From: VXNE01 sp965261535 | GTDB taxonomy: Bacteria; Pseudomonadota; Gammaproteobacteria; Pseudomonadales; Azotimanducaceae | Length of the DNA stretch: 64,000 bases | Direction: 5' to 3' | Assembly: GCA_965261535.1 (NCBI GenBank) | Contig: OZ253469.1 | Location: 3,596,001-3,660,000, forward strand | Part shown: one piece after another, positions 35,997 through 46,560 of the stretch | Layout: each line of letters begins with the position of its first letter | Numbering within the stretch: position 1 is the first letter of the stretch | Program-made: the position numbers and the translations under genes | The notes under the pieces: model-generated | What the model was told of the DNA's origin: nothing | Database searches by the model: none | Seen by the model: only the letters and a program-made list of their open reading frames with translations

Positions 35997-37774
35997 TGCT
36001 GTCACCGGAGCTGCGGACCGTCGCGATGGATCTGCTTCGACCGCCGCCGGGGCGGCGGCTCGACCTGGTCGTCCTGACCACCTATACGCTGGACCTCGAA
36101 GCCCTTTTGGCCGTGCCGCTTGCCGTGTTGGCGCACTCCGACGCTGGCGTGGACAAATTGCTCGAAGATCCACTGCTGATACTTCAGGGCCTTCGCGAGG
36201 CTGGAGACCGCATCCACGTGTTCGTGGACGAGACGGGTATCGCGGTGCCGCGACGACGACGGGAACTCTACGCGACGCTCGAGGACAGCGTCCATCCAGT
36301 CCGCGCTCCCGGTGGAGGCGTCTTCCATCCCAAAGTATGGCTCGCCCGGTTTGTGTTGACCGAAGAGGACGGCGAGCCATTGCTGCGAGTGGCTATCTTG
36401 TCCCGAAATCTCACGTTCGATCGATCTTGGGACGTGGCACTGGCCAGCGAAACGACGCCCCGGGGGCGGCGTGTAGCCGCTTCGGGGCCCCTTGCCAGAC
36501 TCATGGGAGACTTGGCAGAGCTGTCCACAATGCCGCTTCCGCAGGTACTCACCGAAGGACTCAAGACGTTGTCTGGCCAAGTCTCGAGGGCTACGTTTCC
36601 GGCACCGAACGGTTTCTCGGACTCGCCGATTAGGTTTCACACGATGGGGCTACGGCGCTCGCGGCGATGGCTTCCGAAGGTGGCCAACGGGCGGAATGTG
36701 CTCGCTGTAGCCCCATTCGTGAACGGTCGAGCGCTTGGCGCCATTCGGGGCCTTGGTTGGGACGAAGGACGATTTATCGGTCGCCGCGAAGAACTGGATG
36801 CGATCGCCGACGCTGCTCTCTCGCGATGGAACGAGGTCCGAGTGCTTGCAGACGCGGTACTCGATGAACCTAGCGACGAGACGTCGTCGCGCCCATCTGG
36901 TCTACACGCCAAGATCGTGGCTGTCGAACACGGCTGGGACGTCACCTGGTTCGTAGGTTCGGCGAACCTGACGGTTTCGGCATTGGAGGGACGCAACGTC
37001 GAGGTCATGGCGCAGATCACGGGTCGCAAGAGCCAAGTGGGCATATCCAAGTTTCTCGATGGTTTCGACAATTTTTGCGAGACCTACCGCCGCCCAGACG
37101 AGACGGTGGTCGACGCCGACGAAGAGCAAGCTGGTCAACGAGAGTTGGATAGCGCCGTGCGTGCGCTCGTCGAGGCGGATCTTGCGATCACCTGCACATC
37201 GGCGGGCGACCTCTGGGATTGGCGCGTCGATGGGCAGGTCGAGCTGCCCGAGGGGGTTACGCTCCACGTTTGGCCGGTGTCCGTCGAGGAGGACCGGGCT
37301 GTCCCGTCGGACTTTCCCGTTACGTTCGCCTTGCCCATGACCAGATTGACGGCGTTTACCGCCTTCCGTGTGTCTTCGGACTACCCCGGCACGGAAGCGC
37401 GACGTTTCGCGCTGAAGCTCAGGATTGGCGGAGTGCCTGAGGAGCGTGCGGCCCGAGTACTTCGGTCGCTGATCGACAGTCCCGAGCGCCTGCTCGCTTT
37501 CCTCCGGGCGCTACTGGGCGGCTTGGAAGGACTTGGTCATGCAGGGGAGCGCGAGGGGGCCGAGATGAGTGCCTGGCAGTGGGCGCCGGGCTTCGGGGCC
37601 GAGACGCTCCTTGAGGACATGCTACGCGCGGCTTCTCGGGACCCGGAGCGTCTGGTCGCGGTCCGGAGGCTGATCGCGGATCTGCGTCGCACGCCGCAAG
37701 GCCGGGACATCGTGCCTGCACGACTCGATGCCGTGTGGCAAGCCGTGGACGAGTCCTGCTGTTCCACCTCCTGA
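35996..37774 (+). CDS. Phospholipase-D-like nuclease
   Basis: The 592-residue protein has two HxK half-sites: GGGVFHPKVWLARFV near residue 105 with AILSRNLTFDRSWD, and SGLHAKIVAVEH near residue 302 with FVGSANLTVSALEGRNVEVM. This is the PLD superfamily layout, used by nucleases such as DrmC of DISARM. The last codons (DESCCSTS) do not look native: the following helicase begins abruptly in another frame at the same place, so a deletion probably fused the two genes' ends. It is the middle gene of a three-gene cassette. Confidence 0.75.
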   Translation: MLSPELRTVAMDLLRPPPGRRLDLVVLTTYTLDLEALLAVPLAVLAHSDAGVDKLLEDPLLILQGLREAGDRIHVFVDETGIAVPRRRRELYATLEDSVHPVRAPGGGVFHPKVWLARFVLTEEDGEPLLRVAILSRNLTFDRSWDVALASETTPRGRRVAASGPLARLMGDLAELSTMPLPQVLTEGLKTLSGQVSRATFPAPNGFSDSPIRFHTMGLRRSRRWLPKVANGRNVLAVAPFVNGRALGAIRGLGWDEGRFIGRREELDAIADAALSRWNEVRVLADAVLDEPSDETSSRPSGLHAKIVAVEHGWDVTWFVGSANLTVSALEGRNVEVMAQITGRKSQVGISKFLDGFDNFCETYRRPDETVVDADEEQAGQRELDSAVRALVEADLAITCTSAGDLWDWRVDGQVELPEGVTLHVWPVSVEEDRAVPSDFPVTFALPMTRLTAFTAFRVSSDYPGTEARRFALKLRIGGVPEERAARVLRSLIDSPERLLAFLRALLGGLEGLGHAGEREGAEMSAWQWAPGFGAETLLEDMLRAASRDPERLVAVRRLIADLRRTPQGRDIVPARLDAVWQAVDESCCSTS

Positions 37775-40382
37775 AGGATCGCGTCGCTCGCGACACCGGG
37801 CTGATGAACCTTTTGCAGATGGGCGTAGGCAAGGACAGGTGGCGCTCGCTGGTTAGCTGGAAGCCGCCGCTGGACGAAACCATCCGAGAGAGCTTCCTGG
37901 CGTCGTACTCGAGGTCCGGATTGGACGCGGAGCTCAACCATCTCATCGACGGGTGGTTTTGGCGCTATCGAAGAACTTGGCCAGACGAAACCCATCGGCG
38001 ACGGAACGCACTGGTCGGCGACCTTCGGGTGCTGTTGGCCAAGGCATGCGTTGATGCCCTGGAGCCCTATCTGGTCATCCTGGACGAGTTCCAGCGGTTC
38101 AAGACGCTGTTGGATCCCTCGGGATCCGACACCGCAGTGGAATTGGCGCAGTCGATGTTCGGTGCCAGGACCCCAGAGGGGCGACGGGTCCGAATGCTGC
38201 TGCTATCCGCGACTCCGTACAAGCTTTACACTGCGGACGCGGAGATCGAGCGGGAGGATCACTACGAGGACTTCATTGCTACGACCCGCTTCTTGTTCGA
38301 GCAGGACGCGGATCGGGTAGGCCGTTTGCAGGGAGATATCGCCGGGTTCGGCACCGCTCTCAAAGCAGCGGCCTCGGGCGGGGCGCGGGACGGCCTGATG
38401 GCGATCAGGCAGCGGGTCCAGGGCAGGCTCCGGGACGTGATGGCTCGGACGGAACGGGTGGGCGCGACCGACCAGGGAGACTCGATGGTCGAGGAAGCGG
38501 CGATATTGGCAACGCTGACACCTTCGGACGTACGGCAGTACCTTTTGGCGGATGAGGTCTTCCGGGCAGTCGGCGACCGCGATCCGATGCCCTACTGGAA
38601 GTCCGCTGCGTATCTCCCCCAGTTCATGCACGGGTATCGTTTCAATGAACGGCTCGCGACCACGCTCGAAGAGGCGCCTGCGGAGATCGAGGAGGTGCTC
38701 CGACGCCACGGGGACGCCTTGCTGGGTCGGCGCGATCTGGAGAGTTGGCAGGTCGTCGACCCCGGGAACGCCAAGCTTCGAGCGCTGGTGGCGGAAATGC
38801 TCGATGGCGGCATGTGGCGTCTGTTGTGGATGCCGCCGACGGTACCGTACTGGGAACTCGAAGGCCCATTCGCCGGGTCGGAAAAGGCCACCAAGACGCT
38901 GCTGTTCTCCGCCTGGAACGTGGTTCCGGATGTCGTGAGCGGGATTCTCAGCTATGAGGCGGAACGTCGTATGGTGGAGGGCAGCCGCGTCCGCAGGTAT
39001 GACAATCCGGAGGGGCAACAAGGGCGACTCCTGCGGCTCAACAGTGCACCTCGGTCGAGACACCGGCTGTTCCTCCTGTTGCTGCCGTGTCTACCACTCG
39101 CCGACATACATCCTTTGGGTGCTGTAGAGGCGCGGGTAGAACCCCGCGCCTGGGTGCACTCCCGCGTCGCCGAGTTGATGGCGACGCTGCCGGATCCGCA
39201 GGTCGGACAAGAGGATGAGCGTTGGGAATGGGCAGCCCCGCTACTGCTGGACCGGGGCTCCATGCCTTTCTGCAGGAGTGGAGTGCCGATCAGGACTTGC
39301 CCCATCCGAACCCCGACCACTTTCGAGAGTATGTGGCCGACCTGCTCGGGTTGAATCCCAATGAACTTGGCCGGCGTCCGCCCCGGCTCCTCGAACTGCT
39401 CACCGACGTTGCGCTGGGATCGCCGGCGGTGCTCGCCGCCCGTAGTGCGACTATGGCCGGTGCCGGCATGGAGACACGTCGGCGGGTGGGTGTGACCGTC
39501 GCGGAGGCGTTCTGGCATCTCTTCAACCGACCCGCCGTCATCTCGCTGCTCACGGGTTTGGACAGCGGCTCGTCGCAAGACGCGAGCTATTGGCGCGTGG
39601 TGCTGCGCTATTGCCAGCAGGGAAACCTGCAAGCGGTCCTCGACGAACAGTGGCACCTGCTCTGGGAACAGAACTCGTGGGGTGAGGAGGTAGACAGACA
39701 GACCGTGGCGGCATCCTGCGCCAAGCTGCTCGCGGAGTCAGTCAGACCGAAACCCTCACGCGTGCACGTACGGCTCTTCGATGGTCTCCTGGACGGTGCG
39801 GCGTGGGATACCGACGAGATCCGACTCCGTACGGTCTTCGCGCTGCGCTACGGCACCACGGCCACCGACGACGCACAGGCGAAAGGCGAGAAGCGCGTGA
39901 GCGAAGACATCGTACGGGGCGCTTTCAATAGCCCCTTCCGTCCGTTCGTGCTCGCCAGCACGTCGATCGGCCAGGAGGGACTCGACTTCCACCCGTGGTG
40001 CCATCGGATCGTGCACTGGGATCTACCCGGCAATCCCGTCGACCTCGAGCAACGCGAAGGACGCGTGCACCGGTACAAGGGGCATGCAGTCCGTCGCAAC
40101 GTCGCGGCACAGTGTCACGACGGCGCGATGCGGGCCTGGCGAAGCGGCGACGACTTGTGGCGGAAGCTCTTTGACGTCGCGGAAGACGCGGCGCGACGCG
40201 CCGGCGAGAGTGACCTCGTTCCTTGCTGGATCTACCAAGGGGACTTTCGCGTCGAGAGGCGGGTTCCGTTGTTGCCCTACACCAAGGAAGAGTCGGCCTT
40301 CGCGCGCCTCAAGCGCCAGCTGGCGGCGTACCGCCTAGATTCCTTGAGCGCGTTTTATGTTTACAGTCAGGTTGCAAACTAA
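37735..40382 (+). pseudogene. SF2/SNF2-like helicase missing its N-terminus, frameshifted
   Basis: The first frame (37735 to about 39250) holds motif II YLVILDEFQRFKTLLD and motif III LLLSATPYKLYTADA. The second frame (from about 39250) holds LHAFLQEWSADQDLPHPN and the C-terminal lobe ASTSIGQEGLDFHPWCHRIV and LPGNPVDLEQREGRVHRYKG. One missing G in the GGGG run at 39254-39257 explains the shift. More important, no Walker A (motif I) exists: the protein starts only about 100 residues before motif II, at the end of the PLD gene. The ATP-binding part is therefore deleted and the helicase cannot work as encoded. Confidence 0.75.
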
Positions 40383-40679
40383 TAAATGTTCAAAACAATC
40401 AATGGCATGGAAGTTGTATCACATGACTTGTCGGTCTGAGGCGGAGCCTCGCTAGTCTTTGGCCAACCTAGGCAGGAAGAACTGCTGAGCTTGTTGGACC
40501 AGTCTCGATTGAGCCTGGGAGAGTTGCGCCGGTGGGCGATCGATCTGTCGCCGCCTCCATCGGCACGGTTGCCGTGAAGTCCCGACTCCGCGGGCCAGAT
40601 TTGGGTGCTGAGGCGTGTTGTCCCTGGATTCCCGACGTGTGAGGATTCCTTGGACTTCCGATGCAAGAGCGGCGCAGGC

Positions 40680-40888
40680 GTGTCCATTACGATCGCAGAA
40701 GCACTCCTGTTTCTGATCGAGAACGGTCGGGATCGGACGGAGTCCGAGCTGGCGGGGGCGATCTTTGGCGGGAGGGCTATCAGCAGCGCGTCAACGGTGA
40801 TTGCAACCTACTCGTAAACCGAAAGCAGGTGGAACGTCGCGGAGTCGGTGGCCCGGCCGACCCCTATCGGTACCATCGGGTGCAATAG
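40680..40888 (+). pseudogene. Small winged-helix-like protein, frameshifted
   Basis: The first frame from the GTG at 40680 gives SITIAEALLFLIENGRDRTE and SELAGAIFGG. The adjacent frame continues EGYQQRVNGDCNLLVNRKQV and ERRGVGGPADPYRYH. Together they make a typical roughly 68-residue winged-helix-like small protein of the kind found beside restriction genes. The shift lies in GGCGGGAGGGC near 40770. The remaining bases to the type ISP gene (40889-41451) show no convincing gene. Confidence 0.5.
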
Positions 40889-41451
40889 GGAGCGGCATCT
40901 CGGAGAGGAACGGCGGGGCGGCGACTCGAGTACTGGACGCGCAAGTTGTGGCTGCGGGCGTGGCAGGTGGTGGGCCAGGCAGTTGGCCATGGCGCGAACC
41001 CGCGCCTCGTGGTCACCCCCTTCGTGCGACTCGCTGGTGACGCGCACATCAAGCCCTGGCGGCTACCCACTCTCGGGGCAGCGTTGCGCCTTCGTCGAGG
41101 CACATTGAGCGCCACGAGGCGTGAGGTGGTCCTAGTTCGTTGGTAAACTCTGCCGCCGGCCATTGATCCTGAGGACGCTTGCGCTGATCGCCTTGATGCC
41201 AACCCCAAAGCCCGAAGGCTGCAGCCCCATCGCCGAGCCGGACCGTCGCAGTCTCCCACCACGGGCAGCGGCACGCCAGGGGCGCACTTCGCTGGCAGCG
41301 TCCCTGCCTGGAGGCAGCCCGATTCGGCTTCTGGAGCCATCGGACCGGACCGTCGCCGCCCTCTGGCCTGCCGCAACGGGTCATCGAACCTTCGCCATAG
41401 CGGCGACCGTGCCCGTCGTTGCGCCCTTCGGCCACTGAGCACCAGTCCTTC

Positions 41452-44400
41452 ATGAGCGGCTTTCAGCAGGTCTTGGATCAGATTCGATCCATCTCCGACA
41501 CTGAAGTCGGCAAGGGTCGGCTGTTCGAACGCCTGATGAAGACCTACTTCGAGCAGGATCCGCTCTACCGGGACCGGTTCGCCGAAATCACTCTCTGGAC
41601 TGAATGGGCCTCCGCCCGACCCGGCTTTGACGGGACAGACATTGGCGTCGATCTTGTTGCTGAGGAGCGTGACGGAGGCTTCTGCGCCGTGCAGTGCAAG
41701 TGCCACGCTCCGGGCACACGCATCTCGAAAGCGCACTTGGACTCCTTCATCTCGGCCTCTGCCCGGGACCCATTCACCGCGCGCATCGTCGTCGACACGG
41801 GCGACGAGTGGGGAGCAAACGCCAGAAAGACCATTGAGGGACTGAAGCCGGAGTGTGCGGTGCTGCGCTTCGGGGACCTGGCGAGCCGCCCGTTCGAATG
41901 GCCGGACTTCGTCCGGGACGAGCCAGAGGCGCTGGAGTACCGTCGCGAGCCGTATCGTTTGCGCCCCCACCAGAAAGCGGCCTTTGACGACGTGGTTGCC
42001 GGCTTCCGCCAGCATGGACGCGGCAAGCTCATCATGGCCTGCGGAACCGGCAAGACGTTCACGGCGCTACGCATCGCGGAGGAGTTGGCGAGGGTCGGCG
42101 GCCGGGTGTTGTACCTCGTGCCGTCGATCTCACTGTTCCAGCAGTCGATGCGCGAGTGGGCGGAACAGTGGGCGATCCCGCATCGGTACGTAGGTATCTG
42201 CTCGGATACCCGGGCGGGCCGCAACGACGAGGACGCGTCGCTCGCGGAACTGGAAATCCCGGTCACTACCGACCTGGACGCACTTGCCGCAGCGCTCCAG
42301 AGCGACTCGCCGGCGGTGATGACGGTCGTCTTTTCTACCTACCAGTCGCTCGGCCTCGTCGCCGCGGCGCAGGACCGTGGCGCCCCGCCGTTCGATCTTG
42401 TGCTTTGTGACGAGGCACACCGGACGACGGGTGTGGACCGTCCAGGCGATAAGACCTCGCCTTTCGTGCTCGTGCACGACGAGACCAGGATTCTCGCCGC
42501 AAGGCGGCTCTACATGACCGCTACGCCGCGCCTCTACACGGAGGGTGCCAAGGCGAAGGCCGCGCAGCACGCGGTTGAAGTGTTTTCGATGGACGATCTG
42601 GCCGCGTATGGGCCTCAATTCCACCGGCTGCCGTTCTCCCGCGCCGTGGAAGAGAATCTGCTGTCCGACTACAAGGTCGTCGTGCTTGCCATGTCCGAGG
42701 AGCACGTCGACGGCGCCCTGCAGGCTCATCTGGCCGCTGGCGGCGGCGAGATAAACCTGACCGACGCGGCTAAGATCGTTGGCTGCTGGCGCGCCCTGCA
42801 GAATCCGGAGAACCGGAGCCCAACTAGCGAGATCAAGCCGTTGGGCCGCGCCATCGCCTTCACCAACACCATCAAGGCGTCCCAGCTCCTTGAAGCCCAC
42901 TGGGAAGGCATTGTCCGACAGGCGCTCGCATCGCTGCCAAAAGCGGAGCGGGCGAACGCGCTGCGCTGCGAGACGCGTCACGTTGACGGACAGCATCACG
43001 CACTCGAGCGCAAGGCGCGAATCGAATGGCTAAAGGGCGAAGCGGACGGCGCCTGCCGCATCCTGTCCAACGCCCGCTGCCTGTCCGAGGGCATCGACGT
43101 GCCCGCCCTCGATGCCGTGCTCTTCATGGGGCAGCGCAAGAGCGTGGTCGATGTCGTGCAGGCGGTGGGCCGCGCGATGCGGAAGGCGCCGGGCAAGGAG
43201 TACGGGTACATCGTGCTTCCGGTGGCGGTTCCAGCGGGGACAGACCCCGCGGCGGCGCTTGACGACAACGAGCGTTTCGCGGCGGTGTGGAGCGTGCTAC
43301 GCGCGTTGCGGTCCCATGACGACCGACTGGACGCCGTGATCAACCAGATCGATCTCAACCGCCAACCCACGGAGCGGATCATCTTCAGTCACCCCGACCC
43401 GGGGGATGACACGCTGGAACTGGCCAAACTACCGTTTCCACCCCTGGACCTGCCCGCGGGTGCGATTTACGCGAAGATCGTGGAGAAGTGCGGCGACCGC
43501 AGGTATTGGGAGAGTTGGGCGAAGGATGTCGCCGACATCTTCGCCCGTTTGGTCACGCGAATCGGCGGCCTATTGGACAATCCCGCCAACGATACGCTCC
43601 GCGAGTGGTTCGAGGCGTTCCACGGCGAGCTTCGGGTCTCGATCAACGAGTCGATTACGGCGGAGAGTGCCATCGAGATGATGGCGCAGCACCTACTCAC
43701 CAGGCCGGTGTTCGAGGCGCTTTTCGAGGGATACGACTTCGCCGGCGGCAATCCGGTCGCAAGGGCGCTCGACTCGCTCCGGGAGGATTTCGGCGAGTTT
43801 GGTCTTGAGAACGAGACGCGCGACCTCGAGGGGTTCTACGAGAGCGTGCGGCTCCGTGCCCGCGGTCTGGACAACCCGGAAGCGCGCCAGCACGTGCTCA
43901 TGGAACTCTATGAGAGGTTCTTCGCGACGGCGATGAAGAAGGCGGCCGATCGGCTCGGCATCGTCTATACGCCGGTGGAGATTGTTGACTTCATCCTCGC
44001 GAGCGCCGACCGGGTACTGCGCGACGAGTTCGGACGCGGCTTGACCGACGAGGGCGTGCACGTGCTCGATCCGTTCACGGGCACCGGGATCTTCCTCGTG
44101 CGGCTCCTCCAATCGGCACTGATCCGTCCGGACGACGTGCAACGCAAGTACCGGTCGGAACTCCACGCCAACGAACTGGTGCTGCTCGCTTACTACATCG
44201 CCGCCATTCACATCGAGGAGGCCTATCGCGGCCGGGTTGGCGGGGAGCACGAACCGTTTGGCGGAATCGTGCTCACGGACACCTTCAACCTGCTCGCGGC
44301 TCGCGGATTCCCAAGGCTCTGGCTGCCCGACAACAGCGAGCGTGCGGAGCGCCAGCAGAAGTTGCCCATCGAGGTGATCGTCGGCAATCCGCCATGGTCG

Positions 44401-46119
44401 GCCGGGCAGAGAAGCTCGGAGGACGACAACCCCAACGTGGACTACCCCGAACTCGAGGCGCGCGTCGCGAAGACCTATGTGACCCACTCCACAGGCACAA
44501 ACAAGAACAGCCTCTACGACACCTACAAGATGGCGATCCGCTGGGCTTCCGACCGCATCGGCGAGCAGGGGGTCGTCGCCTTCGTAACCAACGGCTACTG
44601 GCTCTACGGCAACGTGGACTCCGGCGTGCGAGCCTGTCTCGCCGAGGAATTCAGCAGTATCTACGTGTTGGACCTTCGGGGGAACCAGCGCACTCAAGGT
44701 GAACGGTCCCGCCGCGAAGGCGGCAAGGTGTTCGGTCAAGGCTCGCGTGCGCCGGCGGCGATCACCTTGTTGGTGCGTTCGCCGCAACGCAGTACGGAGG
44801 AGTGTCGCATCCTCTACCGCGACATCGGCGACTATCTTACCCGCGAGGAGAAGCTCGCGTGGTTGCGCGAGTGGGAGTCGATCAGGGGTGTCCCGGACTG
44901 GGAGGTGATCACCCCGGATCGCCACCACGACTGGATCGCACAGCGCGACGAGGCGTTCCAAGCCCTCTACCCCATTGGGTCGATAGAGGCAAAGGCGGGA
45001 AAGACGGACGAAGCGGTTTTCCGGCTTTTCAGCAATGGCGTCAAGACCGGTCGGGACGCCTACCTGTACAACTTCTCCCGAACTGCATGTGCGGAGAACG
45101 TGCACAAGATCTTAGGCGACTCAGGTGCCTTGCAGGCTCGAGAGGACCACGCCGAGTACGCAGTCGTCGACGACGTGACCCCAGGGGCCAACGCTGCGAG
45201 CGGTGTGCCGATTCGGGCGGTTCCCTACCGGCCCTTCGTCAAGCAGTACTGCTACGTCGACTATGCACTGGTGCAACGCAAGTACCAGCAGGATCGCATT
45301 TTCCCATTTCCGGACACCGACAACCAAGCCATCTGCGTTCCCGCAACCGGCTCTCGACGACCTTTCGCCGCGCTCATTGTGGACGCGATGCCGGACCTCC
45401 ACTTCGTGGAGGAAGCTTGTCAGTGCTTCCCACGCTACCGCTTCGAGCCGAGGGACGACCGGCAAGCGTCGTTCCTGCACGACCCAGGGGACCTCGTTCG
45501 CGCCGACAACATCGGCGAGACAGCGCTACGGGCGTTCCGGTCGCACTATCGCGACAACGGAATCGACAAAGACGCAATATTCGACTACGTCTACGGCGTC
45601 TTGCACGCACCGACATACCGAGAACGCTTCGCCAACGACCTTGCGAAGGAACTACCGCGCGTGCCCTTCGCGCAGGACTTTCGCGCCTTCGCCAGCGCCG
45701 GTCGCGATCTTGCGGCCCTCCACCTCGGCTACGAGACCTGCGCGGAACACCCGCTTGATGTGGTGTTCGCGCTGGGTGACGATCCGAAGCCGGAGCACTA
45801 CCAGCTCGGGACGCGTGCAATGAGATTTGACGACGAAGAGCGGAGCGTGCTCGTCGTCAACGACCATGTGCGCGTGGCGGGCATCCCGCCGGAGGCCCAT
45901 GTCTACCAAGTCAACGGCCGCACGCCGCTAGCGTGGCTCATCGACCGCTACCGCGTCACCACGGACCGCAGGAGCGGGATCGTCAACGATCCCAACGAAT
46001 GGTTCGATGACCCACGCGATCTACTTGCGACGATCCGACGGATCGTGCATCTCAGCGTACGGACGGTGCAGATTGTCGATGGACTTCCGGACCCGTTTGG
46101 GAAGTCGAATGGCGATTGA
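41452..46119 (+). CDS. Type ISP restriction-modification enzyme (LlaGI-like)
   Basis: The 1555-residue polypeptide contains a whole restriction system. An Mrr-like nuclease lies near residues 60-85 (GFDGTDIGVDLVAEERDGG, then AVQCKCH). An SF2 translocase follows (LIMACGTGKTFTAL, LVLCDEAHRTTG, MTATPRL, VVQAVGRAMRKAP), then a helical coupler, an N6-adenine methyltransferase (LDPFTGTGIFLVRLL, VIVGNPPWSAGQ) and a C-terminal target recognition region. The order and length match LlaGI and LlaBIII, which methylate one strand, translocate along DNA and cut when two enzymes collide. All motifs are intact and no frameshift is seen. The ATG at 41452 is the first that precedes the nuclease fold. Confidence 0.85.
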   Translation: MSGFQQVLDQIRSISDTEVGKGRLFERLMKTYFEQDPLYRDRFAEITLWTEWASARPGFDGTDIGVDLVAEERDGGFCAVQCKCHAPGTRISKAHLDSFISASARDPFTARIVVDTGDEWGANARKTIEGLKPECAVLRFGDLASRPFEWPDFVRDEPEALEYRREPYRLRPHQKAAFDDVVAGFRQHGRGKLIMACGTGKTFTALRIAEELARVGGRVLYLVPSISLFQQSMREWAEQWAIPHRYVGICSDTRAGRNDEDASLAELEIPVTTDLDALAAALQSDSPAVMTVVFSTYQSLGLVAAAQDRGAPPFDLVLCDEAHRTTGVDRPGDKTSPFVLVHDETRILAARRLYMTATPRLYTEGAKAKAAQHAVEVFSMDDLAAYGPQFHRLPFSRAVEENLLSDYKVVVLAMSEEHVDGALQAHLAAGGGEINLTDAAKIVGCWRALQNPENRSPTSEIKPLGRAIAFTNTIKASQLLEAHWEGIVRQALASLPKAERANALRCETRHVDGQHHALERKARIEWLKGEADGACRILSNARCLSEGIDVPALDAVLFMGQRKSVVDVVQAVGRAMRKAPGKEYGYIVLPVAVPAGTDPAAALDDNERFAAVWSVLRALRSHDDRLDAVINQIDLNRQPTERIIFSHPDPGDDTLELAKLPFPPLDLPAGAIYAKIVEKCGDRRYWESWAKDVADIFARLVTRIGGLLDNPANDTLREWFEAFHGELRVSINESITAESAIEMMAQHLLTRPVFEALFEGYDFAGGNPVARALDSLREDFGEFGLENETRDLEGFYESVRLRARGLDNPEARQHVLMELYERFFATAMKKAADRLGIVYTPVEIVDFILASADRVLRDEFGRGLTDEGVHVLDPFTGTGIFLVRLLQSALIRPDDVQRKYRSELHANELVLLAYYIAAIHIEEAYRGRVGGEHEPFGGIVLTDTFNLLAARGFPRLWLPDNSERAERQQKLPIEVIVGNPPWSAGQRSSEDDNPNVDYPELEARVAKTYVTHSTGTNKNSLYDTYKMAIRWASDRIGEQGVVAFVTNGYWLYGNVDSGVRACLAEEFSSIYVLDLRGNQRTQGERSRREGGKVFGQGSRAPAAITLLVRSPQRSTEECRILYRDIGDYLTREEKLAWLREWESIRGVPDWEVITPDRHHDWIAQRDEAFQALYPIGSIEAKAGKTDEAVFRLFSNGVKTGRDAYLYNFSRTACAENVHKILGDSGALQAREDHAEYAVVDDVTPGANAASGVPIRAVPYRPFVKQYCYVDYALVQRKYQQDRIFPFPDTDNQAICVPATGSRRPFAALIVDAMPDLHFVEEACQCFPRYRFEPRDDRQASFLHDPGDLVRADNIGETALRAFRSHYRDNGIDKDAIFDYVYGVLHAPTYRERFANDLAKELPRVPFAQDFRAFASAGRDLAALHLGYETCAEHPLDVVFALGDDPKPEHYQLGTRAMRFDDEERSVLVVNDHVRVAGIPPEAHVYQVNGRTPLAWLIDRYRVTTDRRSGIVNDPNEWFDDPRDLLATIRRIVHLSVRTVQIVDGLPDPFGKSNGD

Positions 46120-46560
46120 CGGGCGCAGACTGAGCCGTGCCGACCGATGCTCCCTTGGTGAGATTCCGGGGTTGGTGGCGGGGCGTCTACTCTCGTCGGT
46201 GAACCGCAGAGCGAACGTGTGCGGTCCGTAACACAAGCTGGACCGCCGGGGCAAACCGGGTAGGGATGGTTGGCTGGAGCAGCTACGCGCTGAAGTCGCC
46301 GGAACCTGCGGGGATAGCCGCCGAGCATCCGATACCGGTCCCCCGCCGTGACGACTAGCGTTCGTTTCCGGCTGGCGACGGGGTCGTCGGATATGCGGGG
46401 TAGCAGCCTGTCGGATTTGGGCCCGTTTGGGAATCCTCATGGAATTACGCGCTCGAAACCGGAGAGAAAGGATCCAATCGAGCCACTTCGTGGCCGTCGA
46501 GACGAGAAGTGTGGTGTTTGTTTCCCACACCATCGAGAGTCTTCAAAGTCCGACAGGCTG
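46120..46560. other. Intergenic stretch between type ISP and PIN genes
   Basis: This gap of about 440 bases separates convergent genes. I see no family match in any frame and no clear terminator with a T-run. Confidence 0.4.

Noticed and set aside
37820..37845. GVGKD in the helicase as a Walker A site
   Set aside because: The sequence MGVGKDRW lacks the K-S/T pair and lies only about 75 residues before motif II in a helical context; it is not a P-loop.
40864..42015. Long minus-strand frame across the type ISP start
   Set aside because: Composition is that of an antisense shadow and it lies over the nuclease domain codons.
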